Source of the DNA: Candidatus Anderseniibacteriota bacterium
GTDB taxonomy: Bacteria; Patescibacteria; Andersenbacteria; UBA10190
Assembly: GCA_021414205.1 (NCBI GenBank)
Contig: JAIOOW010000002.1
Span: 186,001 to 250,000 of the forward strand
DNA length: 64,000 bases
Direction: 5' to 3'
Below the pieces are notes generated by a model. The model did no database searches. It was given only the letters and a program-made list of their open reading frames with translations, and was not told the DNA's origin. The translations under genes and the position numbers were made by a program. Positions 30,484 through 37,965 of this stretch are shown in pieces; within the stretch, counting starts at the first letter, position 1, and each line of letters begins with the position of its first letter.

Positions 30484-30885
30484 TGGACATGGGCGGAATT
30501 GAACCGCCGTGACAAATGGTATTTCAATGGGAGTTTTTCCGTGTGCAGCTGATTTAAGTTACGCATACTGATACAAGAATCAGCAAAGATACCACTATGC
30601 GTATCGCATATGTGCATTCTCGTTTTCCCTATGCGAAGCAAAGAAAACGATATCCGCCTACATAACACCGAATAACCTACCCGACGGATGATGGTTACCG
30701 ATGGCTACCGAATTTAAGCGATAGCTGTCGCAAATGAAGGCGCAAATGCGTTAGCAAAAGCAACTTTCACGCGAGACATAACGTTTGCACGTAACAGATG
30801 TGTTGATTGGAATTTACGTGGATTCAACACGATTCACGACACGCTCTTCATTAAAATGTTCACTTGTTCGAGGCCTAGCATGCCC
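30484..30885 (-). ncRNA. ssrA: tmRNA (ssrA)
   Basis: Transfer-messenger RNA that rescues stalled ribosomes together with SmpB. The 5' end GGGCATG (30885-30879) pairs with CATGTCC near the 3' end, giving the 7-bp acceptor stem; discriminator A is at 30484. The T arm GGCGGTTCAATTCCGCC (minus strand, 30492-30508) is perfect. GGCCTCGAAC near the 5' end corresponds to the conserved D-loop-like region. The tag frame on the minus strand from about 30761 to a TAA at 30714-30716 reads AFANAFAPSFATAIA; the exact resume codon is inferred. CCA is not encoded. It lies 9 nt downstream of smpB on the same strand. Confidence 0.92.
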
Positions 30886-30894
30886 GTAAAAAAA

Positions 30895-31344
30895 TTACTC
30901 TTTTCCTCGTAAGAAGATTTCTGCTTCTCGTTTGATATCTTTTTCGCGCTGTTGCTCTTTTTTATTGTGCAACTTTTTTCCTTTCGCGAGACCGATTTCA
31001 ACCTTTAAAACAGAACCTTTATTATATACTCGAATTGGCACTATTGTCAACCCCGTATGCGAGATCTTCCCTGTAAGATATTTCAACTCTTCCGCAGATA
31101 ATAGCAATCTGCGAGACCGAGTTTGATCATACGATTTTGGCGTATTTGCTATCTGCCATGGCGGTATAGTTGCGTTGGTTAATTCTGCATTACCGTTGTG
31201 CATAGTAACGTATGCCCCCTTGAGGCTCATATGGCCGGCACGAACGGACTTTACCTCAGTACCAAGCAATACCAAGCCAGCCTCGAATGTTTCAAGAATT
31301 TCGAAGTCAAAATGCGCCCGTTTGTTATATGCTAGATCGGACAT
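30895..31344 (-). CDS. smpB: SsrA-binding protein SmpB
   Basis: 149 aa, OB-fold partner of tmRNA in trans-translation. Family stretches: NKRAHFDFEILETFEAGLVL, LGTEVKSVRAGHMSLKGAYV, and the basic C-terminal tail KGKKLHNKKEQQREKDIKRE that enters the ribosomal decoding site. Directly upstream of ssrA on the same strand, so RNA and protein of the same machine are coexpressed. A TATAGC-like box 2 nt before the ATG hints at a leaderless message. Confidence 0.97.
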   Translation of the reverse strand: MSDLAYNKRAHFDFEILETFEAGLVLLGTEVKSVRAGHMSLKGAYVTMHNGNAELTNATIPPWQIANTPKSYDQTRSRRLLLSAEELKYLTGKISHTGLTIVPIRVYNKGSVLKVEIGLAKGKKLHNKKEQQREKDIKREAEIFLRGKE

Positions 31345-31368
31345 AGCTATACTGTAGCATTTTTCGGT

Positions 31369-31374
31369 TATAAT
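31369..31374 (+). promoter_or_regulatory. -10 box before the phosphatidyltransferase gene
   Basis: TATAAT, perfect consensus, with 5 nt to the ATG at 31380. Confidence 0.6.
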
Positions 31375-31379
31375 TAAAC

Positions 31380-31952
31380 ATGATGATTAATGTACGAAAT
31401 CCGCGAGACAAAGCACTAACCCCCATATTGCGATTTCTCACGCAATATAAGATAGCGCCAAACATGGTGAGCATTGCCGGAATTATCAGCATGGTACTTT
31501 TTGGCATAGCCACGTATCTGCATATTTATTACGTTTCGATCATATTTCTTACACTCAGCGTACTTGCGGATCTGCTCGACGGTTCGCTCGCGAGATTTCA
31601 GCATGCCTCAACGGAAGCTGGGAAAAAATTCGACCTAATCGCAGACGGCATAACGTTTACGGTATTCATGATTGCAATCGGACTTGCCCATCTACTCAGT
31701 CTTGTAGTAGCGATAATCATTATTATATTGCAAATAATTTTAACCGTTAAAAGCACTAATAAGGCAATTGCCAGTACAGCGCATACCGGCGTGCAGCTTC
31801 ATGAGGTACAAGGATTTTGGATTGCAATAAGCTTGGTAAAAGCGATTATGTACGTAAGTTTTATTATTGAAATTTTCTCCTCAACAACAGCAGTGCCGAT
31901 TATGCGGCTTATTGCAATTTTCATCCTTGCATTCGGAATTATAAAACGATAA
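31380..31952 (+). CDS. CDP-alcohol phosphatidyltransferase family protein
   Basis: 190-aa membrane enzyme with about six helices. The motif DLLDGSLAR...G...D...D is complete (DLLDGSLARF, then GKKFDLIAD), giving the metal-binding DxxDG-x2-AR-x8-G-x3-D-x3-D site. It transfers a phospho-alcohol from a CDP-linked donor, as in phosphatidylglycerophosphate or phosphatidylinositol-phosphate synthesis; which alcohol is used cannot be told. Probably membrane lipid synthesis. Leaderless-type start. Confidence 0.88.
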   Translation: MMINVRNPRDKALTPILRFLTQYKIAPNMVSIAGIISMVLFGIATYLHIYYVSIIFLTLSVLADLLDGSLARFQHASTEAGKKFDLIADGITFTVFMIAIGLAHLLSLVVAIIIIILQIILTVKSTNKAIASTAHTGVQLHEVQGFWIAISLVKAIMYVSFIIEIFSSTTAVPIMRLIAIFILAFGIIKR

Positions 31953-31955
31953 ATT
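31927..31955 (+). promoter_or_regulatory. Promoter of the 32005 mini-gene
   Basis: TTGCAT (31927-31932), 17 bp, TAAATT (31950-31955), inside the end of the preceding gene. Confidence 0.45.
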
Positions 31956-32004
31956 TAGTACCAGTGGAAAAATCCTTATTGCACCTTTTGCAGGAGGCAC
32001 TATC

Positions 32005-32190
32005 GTGTCGCAAGCTGTAAATCAACAACCTACTACCAAGCCCGCAAATCGAGACAGCAACGACCTTGATCGCGACGGCTGGAACAACGGAAACGGAACA
32101 CAGCACGTAACAAGAGAATCGCAAACCCGCGAACCTACAAAGAGTTTTTCGGGTGGCCTCGATTTCACTCCAGGTGGCTGGCTTGAATAA
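32005..32190 (+). CDS. Small orphan protein with GTG start, 61 aa
   Basis: Short hydrophilic protein, Asn/Thr/Gln-rich (NDLDRDGWNNGNGTQHVTRE) and probably disordered, ending GLDFTPGGWLE. GTG start preceded by a perfect AGGAGG 7 nt upstream; intrinsic terminator right behind; promoter inside the upstream gene. This design equals the orphan set. No family recognised; it could be a small regulatory or phage-like peptide. Confidence 0.6.
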   Translation: MSQAVNQQPTTKPANRDSNDLDRDGWNNGNGTQHVTRESQTREPTKSFSGGLDFTPGGWLE

Positions 32191-32206
32191 TCCTTCGCCC
32201 CTCAAT

Positions 32207-32238
32207 CCTCGCAAGAATGGACGCTTGCGAGGTTTTTT
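32207..32238 (+). terminator. Intrinsic terminator of the 32005 gene
   Basis: Perfect 9-bp stem CCTCGCAAG/CTTGCGAGG plus six T. Confidence 0.85.
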
Positions 32239-32272
32239 ATTTCACAATCTTGCTTTTTGCCTCGTAAAACGC

Positions 32273-32278
32273 TATTAT
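32273..32278 (+). promoter_or_regulatory. -10 box of the infC-rpmI-rplT operon
   Basis: TATTAT, 7 nt before the infC ATG at 32286; no Shine-Dalgarno and no space for the usual L20 autoregulatory leader. Confidence 0.55.
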
Positions 32279-32285
32279 ACGGGCT

Positions 32286-32837
32286 ATGCCAAGCAGAAGA
32301 CGGCGGTATCGCCACAGACCAAAACCGGTAGAAAAGAAACCTCCGGCAAACGAAGAAATCACCGCACCAGAAGTGCGCGTTGTCGGGCTTGAAGGAGAAC
32401 AGATGGGCGTATTCCCTATTGCGGAAGCAATTGCAAAGGCGCAAGAAATCGGAACCGACCTCGTTATGGTTGCGGACAAAGCAAACCCTCCTGTTGTTCG
32501 TATTATGGATATGGGGAAGCACTTATACGAGAAACGAAAGAAAGATGCCAAACAGAAGGCTAAAAGCAAAGGAAAAGACATTAAAGGTATTCGAATTGGC
32601 CTAAAAACAGACGATCATGACTGGAATATGCGCCTGAACCAAGCTGCCGGCTTTTTGGCAGAAGGTCACAAGGTAAAGCTTGAAATTAAGCTTCGAGGAC
32701 GCGAAAAACAGCGTTTTGACCTTGCAGAAGAACGAATCAAGGAGTTCGTAGCGGGCGTGCCCGGCGGCGCAAAGCCAGCGGATACGTTTTCTCGAGCAGC
32801 AAACGGCCTCACGGTATTATTGACGAAAATCAGCTAA
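32286..32837 (+). CDS. infC: Translation initiation factor IF-3
   Basis: 183 aa, two-domain factor that checks start-codon selection on the 30S subunit. A basic N-tail is followed by NEEITAPEVRVVGLEGEQMG, then IAKAQEIGTDLVMVADKANP and the linker plus C-domain (KGIRIGLKTDDHDWNMRLNQ, VKLEIKLRGREKQ). First gene of the conserved infC-rpmI-rplT cluster. It starts with ATG, not the AUU used for autoregulation in enteric bacteria, and its message appears leaderless, which is interesting for a factor that acts on start selection. Confidence 0.97.
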   Translation: MPSRRRRYRHRPKPVEKKPPANEEITAPEVRVVGLEGEQMGVFPIAEAIAKAQEIGTDLVMVADKANPPVVRIMDMGKHLYEKRKKDAKQKAKSKGKDIKGIRIGLKTDDHDWNMRLNQAAGFLAEGHKVKLEIKLRGREKQRFDLAEERIKEFVAGVPGGAKPADTFSRAANGLTVLLTKIS

Positions 32838-32857
32838 TCACCTACCATATAAAGATT

Positions 32858-33055
32858 ATGAAACAAAAGACAAAAAAGTCTGCATCAAAGCGATTCTTTA
32901 TCTCCTCAACGGGAAAAGTTCAGCGTCGTTCTATCGGCCAAGCGCATTTTAACGGACTTGAATCTGGTAATAAGACACGAAAAAAGCATAATGACAAGCA
33001 AATTCACAAGGCTGATGCTCGTCGTATTGACAAATTAATGCCGTACGCTAAATAA
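32858..33055 (+). CDS. rpmI: Ribosomal protein bL35
   Basis: 65 aa, basic: KQKTKKSASKRFFISSTGKV and RRSIGQAHFNGLESGNKTRK follow the bL35 pattern. Component of the large ribosomal subunit. Between infC (20 bp gap) and rplT (9 bp gap). Confidence 0.95.
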   Translation: MKQKTKKSASKRFFISSTGKVQRRSIGQAHFNGLESGNKTRKKHNDKQIHKADARRIDKLMPYAK

Positions 33056-33064
33056 TATACTCCT

Positions 33065-33412
33065 ATGCCACGAGCACCCCGAAGTATTCCTAAGCGAAAT
33101 CGACACAAGAAATGGCTGAAACGAGCCAAAGGTTTTCGTAATCGACGAAGCACCATCTTTAAGCTTGCAAAAGAAGCTGTATTAAAGGCAGGCCAATATG
33201 CATTCCGAGACCGCCGAAAGAAAAAGGCAGTATTTCGATCCACCTGGCAGGTTACTATCAATGCAGCTGTTCGCCCGCTTGGACTCACCTACTCAAAGTT
33301 CATTCATGCGCTTCGAACTCATAAAGTAGCGCTCGATCGACAAGTAATGGCCGAACTTGCTCACAAACAATCCGACATATTCGCACGCATCGTTGAACAA
33401 GTAAAGAAATAA
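33065..33412 (+). CDS. rplT: Ribosomal protein bL20
   Basis: 115 aa. MPRAPRSIPKRNRHKKWLKR, AKGFRNRRSTIFKLAKEAVL and LGLTYSKFIHAL match bL20, an early 50S assembly protein and, in other bacteria, a repressor of its own operon. Last gene of the cluster; followed by a perfect hairpin. Confidence 0.97.
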   Translation: MPRAPRSIPKRNRHKKWLKRAKGFRNRRSTIFKLAKEAVLKAGQYAFRDRRKKKAVFRSTWQVTINAAVRPLGLTYSKFIHALRTHKVALDRQVMAELAHKQSDIFARIVEQVKK

Positions 33413-33420
33413 CATTCATA

Positions 33421-33446
33421 CACTACCGGCCTACAGGCCGGTAGTG
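33421..33446 (+). terminator. Perfect hairpin after rplT
   Basis: 11-bp perfect stem CACTACCGGCC/GGCCGGTAGTG with a 4-nt loop. There is no T run, so it may be a pause or mRNA-stability element and not a classical terminator. Confidence 0.6.
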
Positions 33447-33449
33447 TAG

Positions 33450-33455
33450 TATTAC
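33450..33455 (+). promoter_or_regulatory. -10 box before the 33461 gene
   Basis: TATTAC with 5 nt to the ATG at 33461. Confidence 0.5.
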
Positions 33456-33460
33456 TGCAT

Positions 33461-34402
33461 ATGAAAATTATTGTTACAGGCGGAGCAGGATTTATAGGCA
33501 GTCATCTTATAAAGCGATTACTCGACAGAGGAGACTCCGTTATTTGCGTTGATAACTTTTTTACCGGACAACGAAAAAATATAGAACAGTTTTTACATAA
33601 CCCAAATTTCTCCCTTATAGAACACGACATCGTTCAGCCGTTGGAGGGCGTAGAGGCGGATCAAATCTACAACCTTGCATGCCCGGCATCCCCAGTGCAC
33701 TACCAATTCAATCCAATTAAGACAGTGAAAACTTCGACGATTGGGATGATTAATATGCTGGGGCTGGCAAAAAGGTGCGGGGCAAGAATTCTACAAGCGT
33801 CAACGTCGGAAGTATACGGCGACCCGCACGAGCATCCGCAAAAAGAAACCTATTGGGGTAATGTAAATACGATCGGCCCGCGCAGCTGTTACGACGAAGG
33901 CAAACGAGTTGCAGAAACGCTCTGCATGGATTACCACCGAGAACATGGCTTGGATATCCGCATTATCAGAATTTTCAACACCTACGGGCCGAACATGCAT
34001 CCCGAAGATGGCCGAGTAGTGAGCAATTTTATCGTTGAAGCGTTGGCTAATAAGCCCATTACCATATATGGAGACGGCACCCAGACACGATCCTTTTGCT
34101 ATGTCGATGACTTAGTAAACGGCATCATGGCAATGATGGATCAAGATGGATTTATCGGACCGGTGAACTTAGGAAATCCCGTGGAATTTTCGATGAAAGA
34201 ACTTGCGGAAAAAGTTATCGCACTCACGGGAACATCATCAGAAATCATCTACATGCCGCTCCCTCAAGACGATCCAAAACAGCGTCAGCCAGATATTTCC
34301 GTTGCAAAAGAAAAGCTCCATTGGGAGCCAACAATCAATCTCGAAGAAGGCTTACAGAAAACAATCGAATATTTTGAATCACTCTTGACGCAATCGAAAT
34401 AA
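33461..34402 (+). CDS. UDP-glucuronate decarboxylase-like SDR epimerase
   Basis: 313 aa extended SDR. NAD-binding GGAGFIGSHLIKRL at the N-terminus, catalytic S(T)SEVYGD and YDEGKR (YxxxK). The family marks YNLACPASPVHYQ and GPRSCYDEGKRVAETL point to UDP-xylose synthase (UDP-glucuronate to UDP-xylose with NAD+ cycling), not to a 4-epimerase. It supplies a nucleotide-sugar for the surface glycans made by the many glycosyltransferases here. Single gene with a leaderless-type start. Confidence 0.88.
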   Translation: MKIIVTGGAGFIGSHLIKRLLDRGDSVICVDNFFTGQRKNIEQFLHNPNFSLIEHDIVQPLEGVEADQIYNLACPASPVHYQFNPIKTVKTSTIGMINMLGLAKRCGARILQASTSEVYGDPHEHPQKETYWGNVNTIGPRSCYDEGKRVAETLCMDYHREHGLDIRIIRIFNTYGPNMHPEDGRVVSNFIVEALANKPITIYGDGTQTRSFCYVDDLVNGIMAMMDQDGFIGPVNLGNPVEFSMKELAEKVIALTGTSSEIIYMPLPQDDPKQRQPDISVAKEKLHWEPTINLEEGLQKTIEYFESLLTQSK

Positions 34403-34465
34403 TAAGATAGGGTTGGCATCTCGTTCTTTTACCTATTTCGCGTACTACTCAATGAAAGGTGAGCT

Positions 34466-34723
34466 ATGCCACTGTGGTCAAGCATCGCTCCCAATGTACT
34501 GGCAGCGTGCGAAGAAATTGAAGACTATTGGAAAAAATACGGGTACAGGATAGTGGGATGGAAGATGGCTAATACTCGTACGATATATTACACAGTCATC
34601 AACCCCAAGAATGTCTGCAGGAAATTTCGCGTCAGCAATCACCTCCCCCGAGACGCTACGGAATGGGAATTAGCTGAATGCTCGAACGGAGTAATCATTC
34701 ACAGCAAATTCATTGAACGTTGA
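34466..34723 (+). CDS. Orphan small hypothetical protein, 85 aa
   Basis: Not recognised. EIEDYWKKYGYRIVGWKMAN and TIYYTVINPKNVCRKFRVSN suggest a small alpha/beta fold; no membrane segment. Shine-Dalgarno GAAAGGTG 6 nt before the ATG and a good terminator behind it. The promoter is not clear (TTGACG at 34385 with TAGGGT at 34408 is possible). Belongs by design to the orphan set. Confidence 0.65.
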   Translation: MPLWSSIAPNVLAACEEIEDYWKKYGYRIVGWKMANTRTIYYTVINPKNVCRKFRVSNHLPRDATEWELAECSNGVIIHSKFIER

Positions 34724-34725
34724 CG

Positions 34726-34766
34726 AGCCCCTACCTGGCACATGTCAGATACGGGGCTTCTTTTTT
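34726..34766 (+). terminator. Intrinsic terminator of the 34466 gene
   Basis: GCCCC/GGGGC outer stem with an inner CTGGCA/TGTCAG stem, followed by six T. Confidence 0.75.
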
Positions 34767-35184
34767 ATCTCACACAATCAGGGCCGGCTGCAGAGACGGT
34801 AATGTTTTGCCACGCGATAACACTCTTATCCGCCGCACTTAAGATTTCAATACTTGCCGAACCTTCCGGAATAGAACATGGAATTTGAATACTTGCAGTT
34901 CCTGCAAAAAATGGGGTCTCTTTTAATACTTGAACACCCTGCTTTGATCGCACCGCTACTTGCGCTTGCTGAGATGGAACTGAGCTTGGAGTATCCCAGC
35001 GAATAACAGTCTGCTCTCCTGCCTGCAATGGGCTCACGATATGCATTCCGATGCGCGTGATTGTCGTATCATTTGAGCGAATAGATACGTTACCGATGAT
35101 ATTGATCAATATACCAATAAATAGCAGACAAATAGCCCCTAATCCGAAATATGCCCACCGTTGCTGTTTCTTATTCTTGTTCAT
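34765..35184 (-). CDS. Membrane-anchored small beta-domain protein
   Basis: 139 aa from the ATG at 35184 (a start 9 nt earlier is possible). One N-terminal membrane helix (about 12-33) after a basic KNKKQQR tail, then a single Ig-like extracytoplasmic domain (GMHIVSPLQAGEQTVIRWDT ... VTVSAAGPDC). No catalytic motif. It overlaps the end of the PrsW gene by 14 bp and is probably cotranslated with it; it might be a substrate or partner of that protease. Confidence 0.65.
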   Translation of the reverse strand: MNKNKKQQRWAYFGLGAICLLFIGILINIIGNVSIRSNDTTITRIGMHIVSPLQAGEQTVIRWDTPSSVPSQQAQVAVRSKQGVQVLKETPFFAGTASIQIPCSIPEGSASIEILSAADKSVIAWQNITVSAAGPDCVR

Positions 35185-36109
35185 GGGTTGCACTATATAT
35201 AGTACGCGCTGATTTATTAGTATTCAACCATGGCGCATTAATGTTCCAAGGAGAATCGGTAATCTTCATAGCTCTCTTTAGCATCGCAACATCTGGAGAT
35301 TCCGGTGCGCGCGGATTCTCCAAAAACGCGCCATCTTGCCGATGAATAATAGAAAACTCCCGTTTCATAGTCCAGGAGATGAGGACAAAGAGTGCTGCAA
35401 TTAACACGCAGATTGCATATAATCCGTACCCTATCCCTAACAATAAATCGAATGTCCCATGCAAGAACCAGGGGATAAGGAAAGCGGGAATGAAAAATTT
35501 ATTTGGCCGGAATATTTGAAACGTTCCCTGCGCAATGAGGGCGCCCATAAGCCCCGCAAAGCAGATATGCGCAAGCGTCGAGATAATAAATCGCAAGAAA
35601 AAAACGAACACCAAGGTATCGTATTGTTGACTGGTAAGCAAATCATGAAAATACAGCGTATTTTCCAATGTTGAAAATCCAAGTCCGACCGCAACTCCGA
35701 TTAATAATCCATCGAATACCTGATTTATCCTTTTACTTCTCGACATCCAAAATCGCATCGCTACGTACCGCAGCCCCTCCTCAATCGGAGCAACTATGAA
35801 AAATGTAGCAAGCGCAGGCAATAAGACATCGAGTGGGGATAATAGCGGCAAAATTGCACCCGAATAATAATGCTCCGTTGCAGGAGATATAATCCCCCAA
35901 ATCTGATCCGCTTTTTTCTCCAGCCAAAATGCGGGCTCAACCAATATAAGTCCGATTCCGAACGCCATAGCTACGGTTGTAGGCGGCACGTTCCTGGTGC
36001 GATTCCGCAAATACCACATCCACAAGAAAAACCCAGCAGGAAGCAAGCTTAATAAGAATGCTACGATCGCAATCGAAACGCCCACTGGCAATACAATAGG
36101 GTCACCCAT
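35171..36109 (-). CDS. PrsW-family intramembrane metalloprotease
   Basis: 312 aa with about eight helices. Conserved motifs of the M82/CPBP-like group: APIEEGLRYVAMR (EExxR), GFSTLENTLYF, LAHICFAGLMG and PWFLHGTFDLLL, which carry the putative metal-binding Glu and His residues. PrsW cleaves membrane-anchored anti-sigma factors in Bacillus; here the substrate is unknown. TATACT box 6 nt before the ATG (leaderless type). Confidence 0.85.
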   Translation of the reverse strand: MGDPIVLPVGVSIAIVAFLLSLLPAGFFLWMWYLRNRTRNVPPTTVAMAFGIGLILVEPAFWLEKKADQIWGIISPATEHYYSGAILPLLSPLDVLLPALATFFIVAPIEEGLRYVAMRFWMSRSKRINQVFDGLLIGVAVGLGFSTLENTLYFHDLLTSQQYDTLVFVFFLRFIISTLAHICFAGLMGALIAQGTFQIFRPNKFFIPAFLIPWFLHGTFDLLLGIGYGLYAICVLIAALFVLISWTMKREFSIIHRQDGAFLENPRAPESPDVAMLKRAMKITDSPWNINAPWLNTNKSARTIYSATHEQE

Positions 36110-36115
36110 TGATGT

Positions 36116-36121
36116 AGTATA
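36116..36121 (-). promoter_or_regulatory. -10 box before the PrsW gene
   Basis: TATACT on the minus strand, 6 nt before the ATG at 36109. Confidence 0.55.
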
Positions 36122-36532
36122 TCACGAGGTGCGAATCAGCGATGACTTGTATTGCTCAGGCTTATGCGCAGGCAGCCGAACTACTTTGACGTTCGGCTTT
36201 CCGATAGTTCCCAAAATCGCCCACACGTCCTCATCGGAGGGTTTTTGATCATACCCCAAGGCCAATATATCAAAATCAAGATTTTTCAATAATGCGTATG
36301 ATCTCGGATCTTCATCGCCAAGCACCGCCTCATCAACATCTGGATTTTCTTGAACGGCCTGCAAGCGTTCCTGTTCTGAAATATGATGTGAACGCTGCTT
36401 TTCAATCGAGATAGTTGCATCGCGGGACACCACAACAATCAAATAATCCCCCATCTTTTTCGCTTCTCGAAATAAAAATTCGTGCCCAGGATGGAGCGGA
36501 TCAAACGTGCCGAACACGACTATTTTTTTCAT
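36122..36532 (-). CDS. Cytidylyltransferase-like nucleotidyltransferase
   Basis: 136 aa Rossmann-like nucleotidyltransferase. FGTFDPLHPGHEFLFREAKK has the HxGH signature at the N-terminus; LALGYDQKPSDEDVW and the end KPEQYKSSLIRTS correspond to the second substrate-binding site. Family includes glycerol-3-phosphate cytidylyltransferase and archaeal-type FAD synthase; the substrate here cannot be assigned, though the PEQYKSS ending is more FAD-synthase-like. Last gene of the pilus operon, 2 bp after the previous gene. Confidence 0.8.
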   Translation of the reverse strand: MKKIVVFGTFDPLHPGHEFLFREAKKMGDYLIVVVSRDATISIEKQRSHHISEQERLQAVQENPDVDEAVLGDEDPRSYALLKNLDFDILALGYDQKPSDEDVWAILGTIGKPNVKVVRLPAHKPEQYKSSLIRTS

Positions 36533-36534
36533 AT

Positions 36535-36843
36535 CTATTTTGCTGGCGGTATGTAGAATACCGAGCTGTTTACTACGGGATTTTTTTTGGCAGACTCTTC
36601 CTTAAGAGATGCATACTTCTGGACCTCGGTAAGGGCGGATTTCGCGACAGAGACAGAACTTTGAACGGTTACTTGTAAATCAGGAGGAATAACGGGCGAC
36701 TGCAACGCATATACATATACGACAATTGCGGCACACACTCCACCGATAGCAAAGAAGAGTATTGATATAATAGACATGCTGTACAATACCACATGCAAAA
36801 TAGAGTTTTTTATTCGCTGCATGATATTGGAAAAAGAATTCAT
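36535..36843 (-). CDS. Pilus-operon membrane protein of unknown function, 102 aa
   Basis: One N-terminal membrane helix (about 15-45), followed by a short extracytoplasmic part ending PVVNSSVFYIPPAK. It sits 1 bp after pilO, where PilP or another accessory pilus protein would be expected, but the sequence is too short and divergent to call PilP. Probably an envelope accessory of the pilus machine. Confidence 0.6.
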   Translation of the reverse strand: MNSFSNIMQRIKNSILHVVLYSMSIISILFFAIGGVCAAIVVYVYALQSPVIPPDLQVTVQSSVSVAKSALTEVQKYASLKEESAKKNPVVNSSVFYIPPAK

Positions 36844-36844
36844 A

Positions 36845-37423
36845 TTATTTCAAAATACTAATAACAATATCCGCCTCAAGAGAACTCCCCTGAGGAGCAT
36901 TCGGCAAAGGCGATGTTGCAGGTACGGACGAGAAAAAATTCAGCGCTACAACGTGCGTCGTATCGATACTCCACGATGCCACATACAACAAATACGGAAG
37001 CTGCTCGATACGATACAAAAATCCCATGAGCGCCGTTGGCGTGCCAGATGCGCTAATGTGAAAACGAACATCGTCTAACGGGTCGCTTACAGGCGAGCCC
37101 TTTGTTGTGTTTTGAGTAACTTGCGGAACTTGGGCAGACACCCCTGCCAATACAGCAGTTCCCTGGATCGCACGCACCACTTCCGGCAAGCCGTCTCGCC
37201 GCACAGTCATTTTTTGCAATGAATCCATTTTACTCTGCGCATCGGATAGCTCCTTCTTCAAACGATCTGTTTCCTGCATTTCCTTGGGAGCGGAATCAAT
37301 ACGCTGCTGGCGCATGGCAACATCTGAGCGAATCGAAAGAAGCTTTACGTGCGCAAAACCAATAGCAACAAGCGCAACGACGATCAAGATAAGTAAAAAA
37401 ATATTTGCTTTAGAAAATATCAT
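36845..37423 (-). CDS. pilO: Type IV pilus inner-membrane protein PilO-like
   Basis: 192 aa: membrane helix (about 6-28), coiled coil (MRQQRIDSAPKEMQETDRLK onward) and a ferredoxin-like C-terminal domain (FHISASGTPTALMGFLYRIE, the PilO core). Forms the alignment complex with PilM and PilN that links the motor ATPase to the pilin platform. Four-base overlap with pilN. Confidence 0.85.
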   Translation of the reverse strand: MIFSKANIFLLILIVVALVAIGFAHVKLLSIRSDVAMRQQRIDSAPKEMQETDRLKKELSDAQSKMDSLQKMTVRRDGLPEVVRAIQGTAVLAGVSAQVPQVTQNTTKGSPVSDPLDDVRFHISASGTPTALMGFLYRIEQLPYLLYVASWSIDTTHVVALNFFSSVPATSPLPNAPQGSSLEADIVISILK

Positions 37424-37965
37424 AGAACTCCCCCATTATCTGCTTTTCTCACGATCGTGAATACGGCGATTGCATCTGGCGATTGCGCAAAGTTTTGCAG
37501 CGGCGCATCAACATGATCTACCCATGGGAGCGATTCAAGCGCATGCTGATACTGCACTACAACATCGCCATTAATTGCCTTTCCGGTTACAACTAGCGCT
37601 TCAGGATTCTCGGTCAACTCAAGTTTCGTAACTTTAATCCCAGTAGGCACAGCAGCAAATAGTTCCTGTATATGAATCGCCCAGCGAGGATTAGTAGTAA
37701 TGCGTCGATCCATTGCCTGAATAACTACATTCAACGAAGAAATACTCTTCTCAACATCCGACCGATTCTTCCCCTGCTCTTGCAATCTTGTATCGAGCGA
37801 GTTTCGAATAATGATATTTGCCTCTAACGAAGCGCCATATGCTATTAAAACAATCATGCATAATGCAAACAACGCAGTTAATAGCGACTGCAACCGATGG
37901 CGTGCAACGAGCGCCATTCTTGCTGTTCGAGCTTCGGGAGATAGTAAATTAATTTCTGATTTCAT
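37420..37965 (-). CDS. pilN: Type IV pilus protein PilN-like
   Basis: 181 aa. The cytoplasmic N-terminus MKSEINLLSPEARTAR contains the INLLP-like motif that binds PilM, followed by a membrane helix (about 28-50), a coiled coil and a ferredoxin-like domain (GIKVTKLELTENPEALVVTG). Overlaps pilM and pilO by 4 bp each. Confidence 0.9.
   Translation of the reverse strand: MKSEINLLSPEARTARMALVARHRLQSLLTALFALCMIVLIAYGASLEANIIIRNSLDTRLQEQGKNRSDVEKSISSLNVVIQAMDRRITTNPRWAIHIQELFAAVPTGIKVTKLELTENPEALVVTGKAINGDVVVQYQHALESLPWVDHVDAPLQNFAQSPDAIAVFTIVRKADNGGVL

Noticed and set aside
30468..30668. Short reading frame across the 3' half of the tmRNA gene
   Set aside because: It lies inside ssrA, whose T arm, acceptor stem and tag frame explain the sequence.
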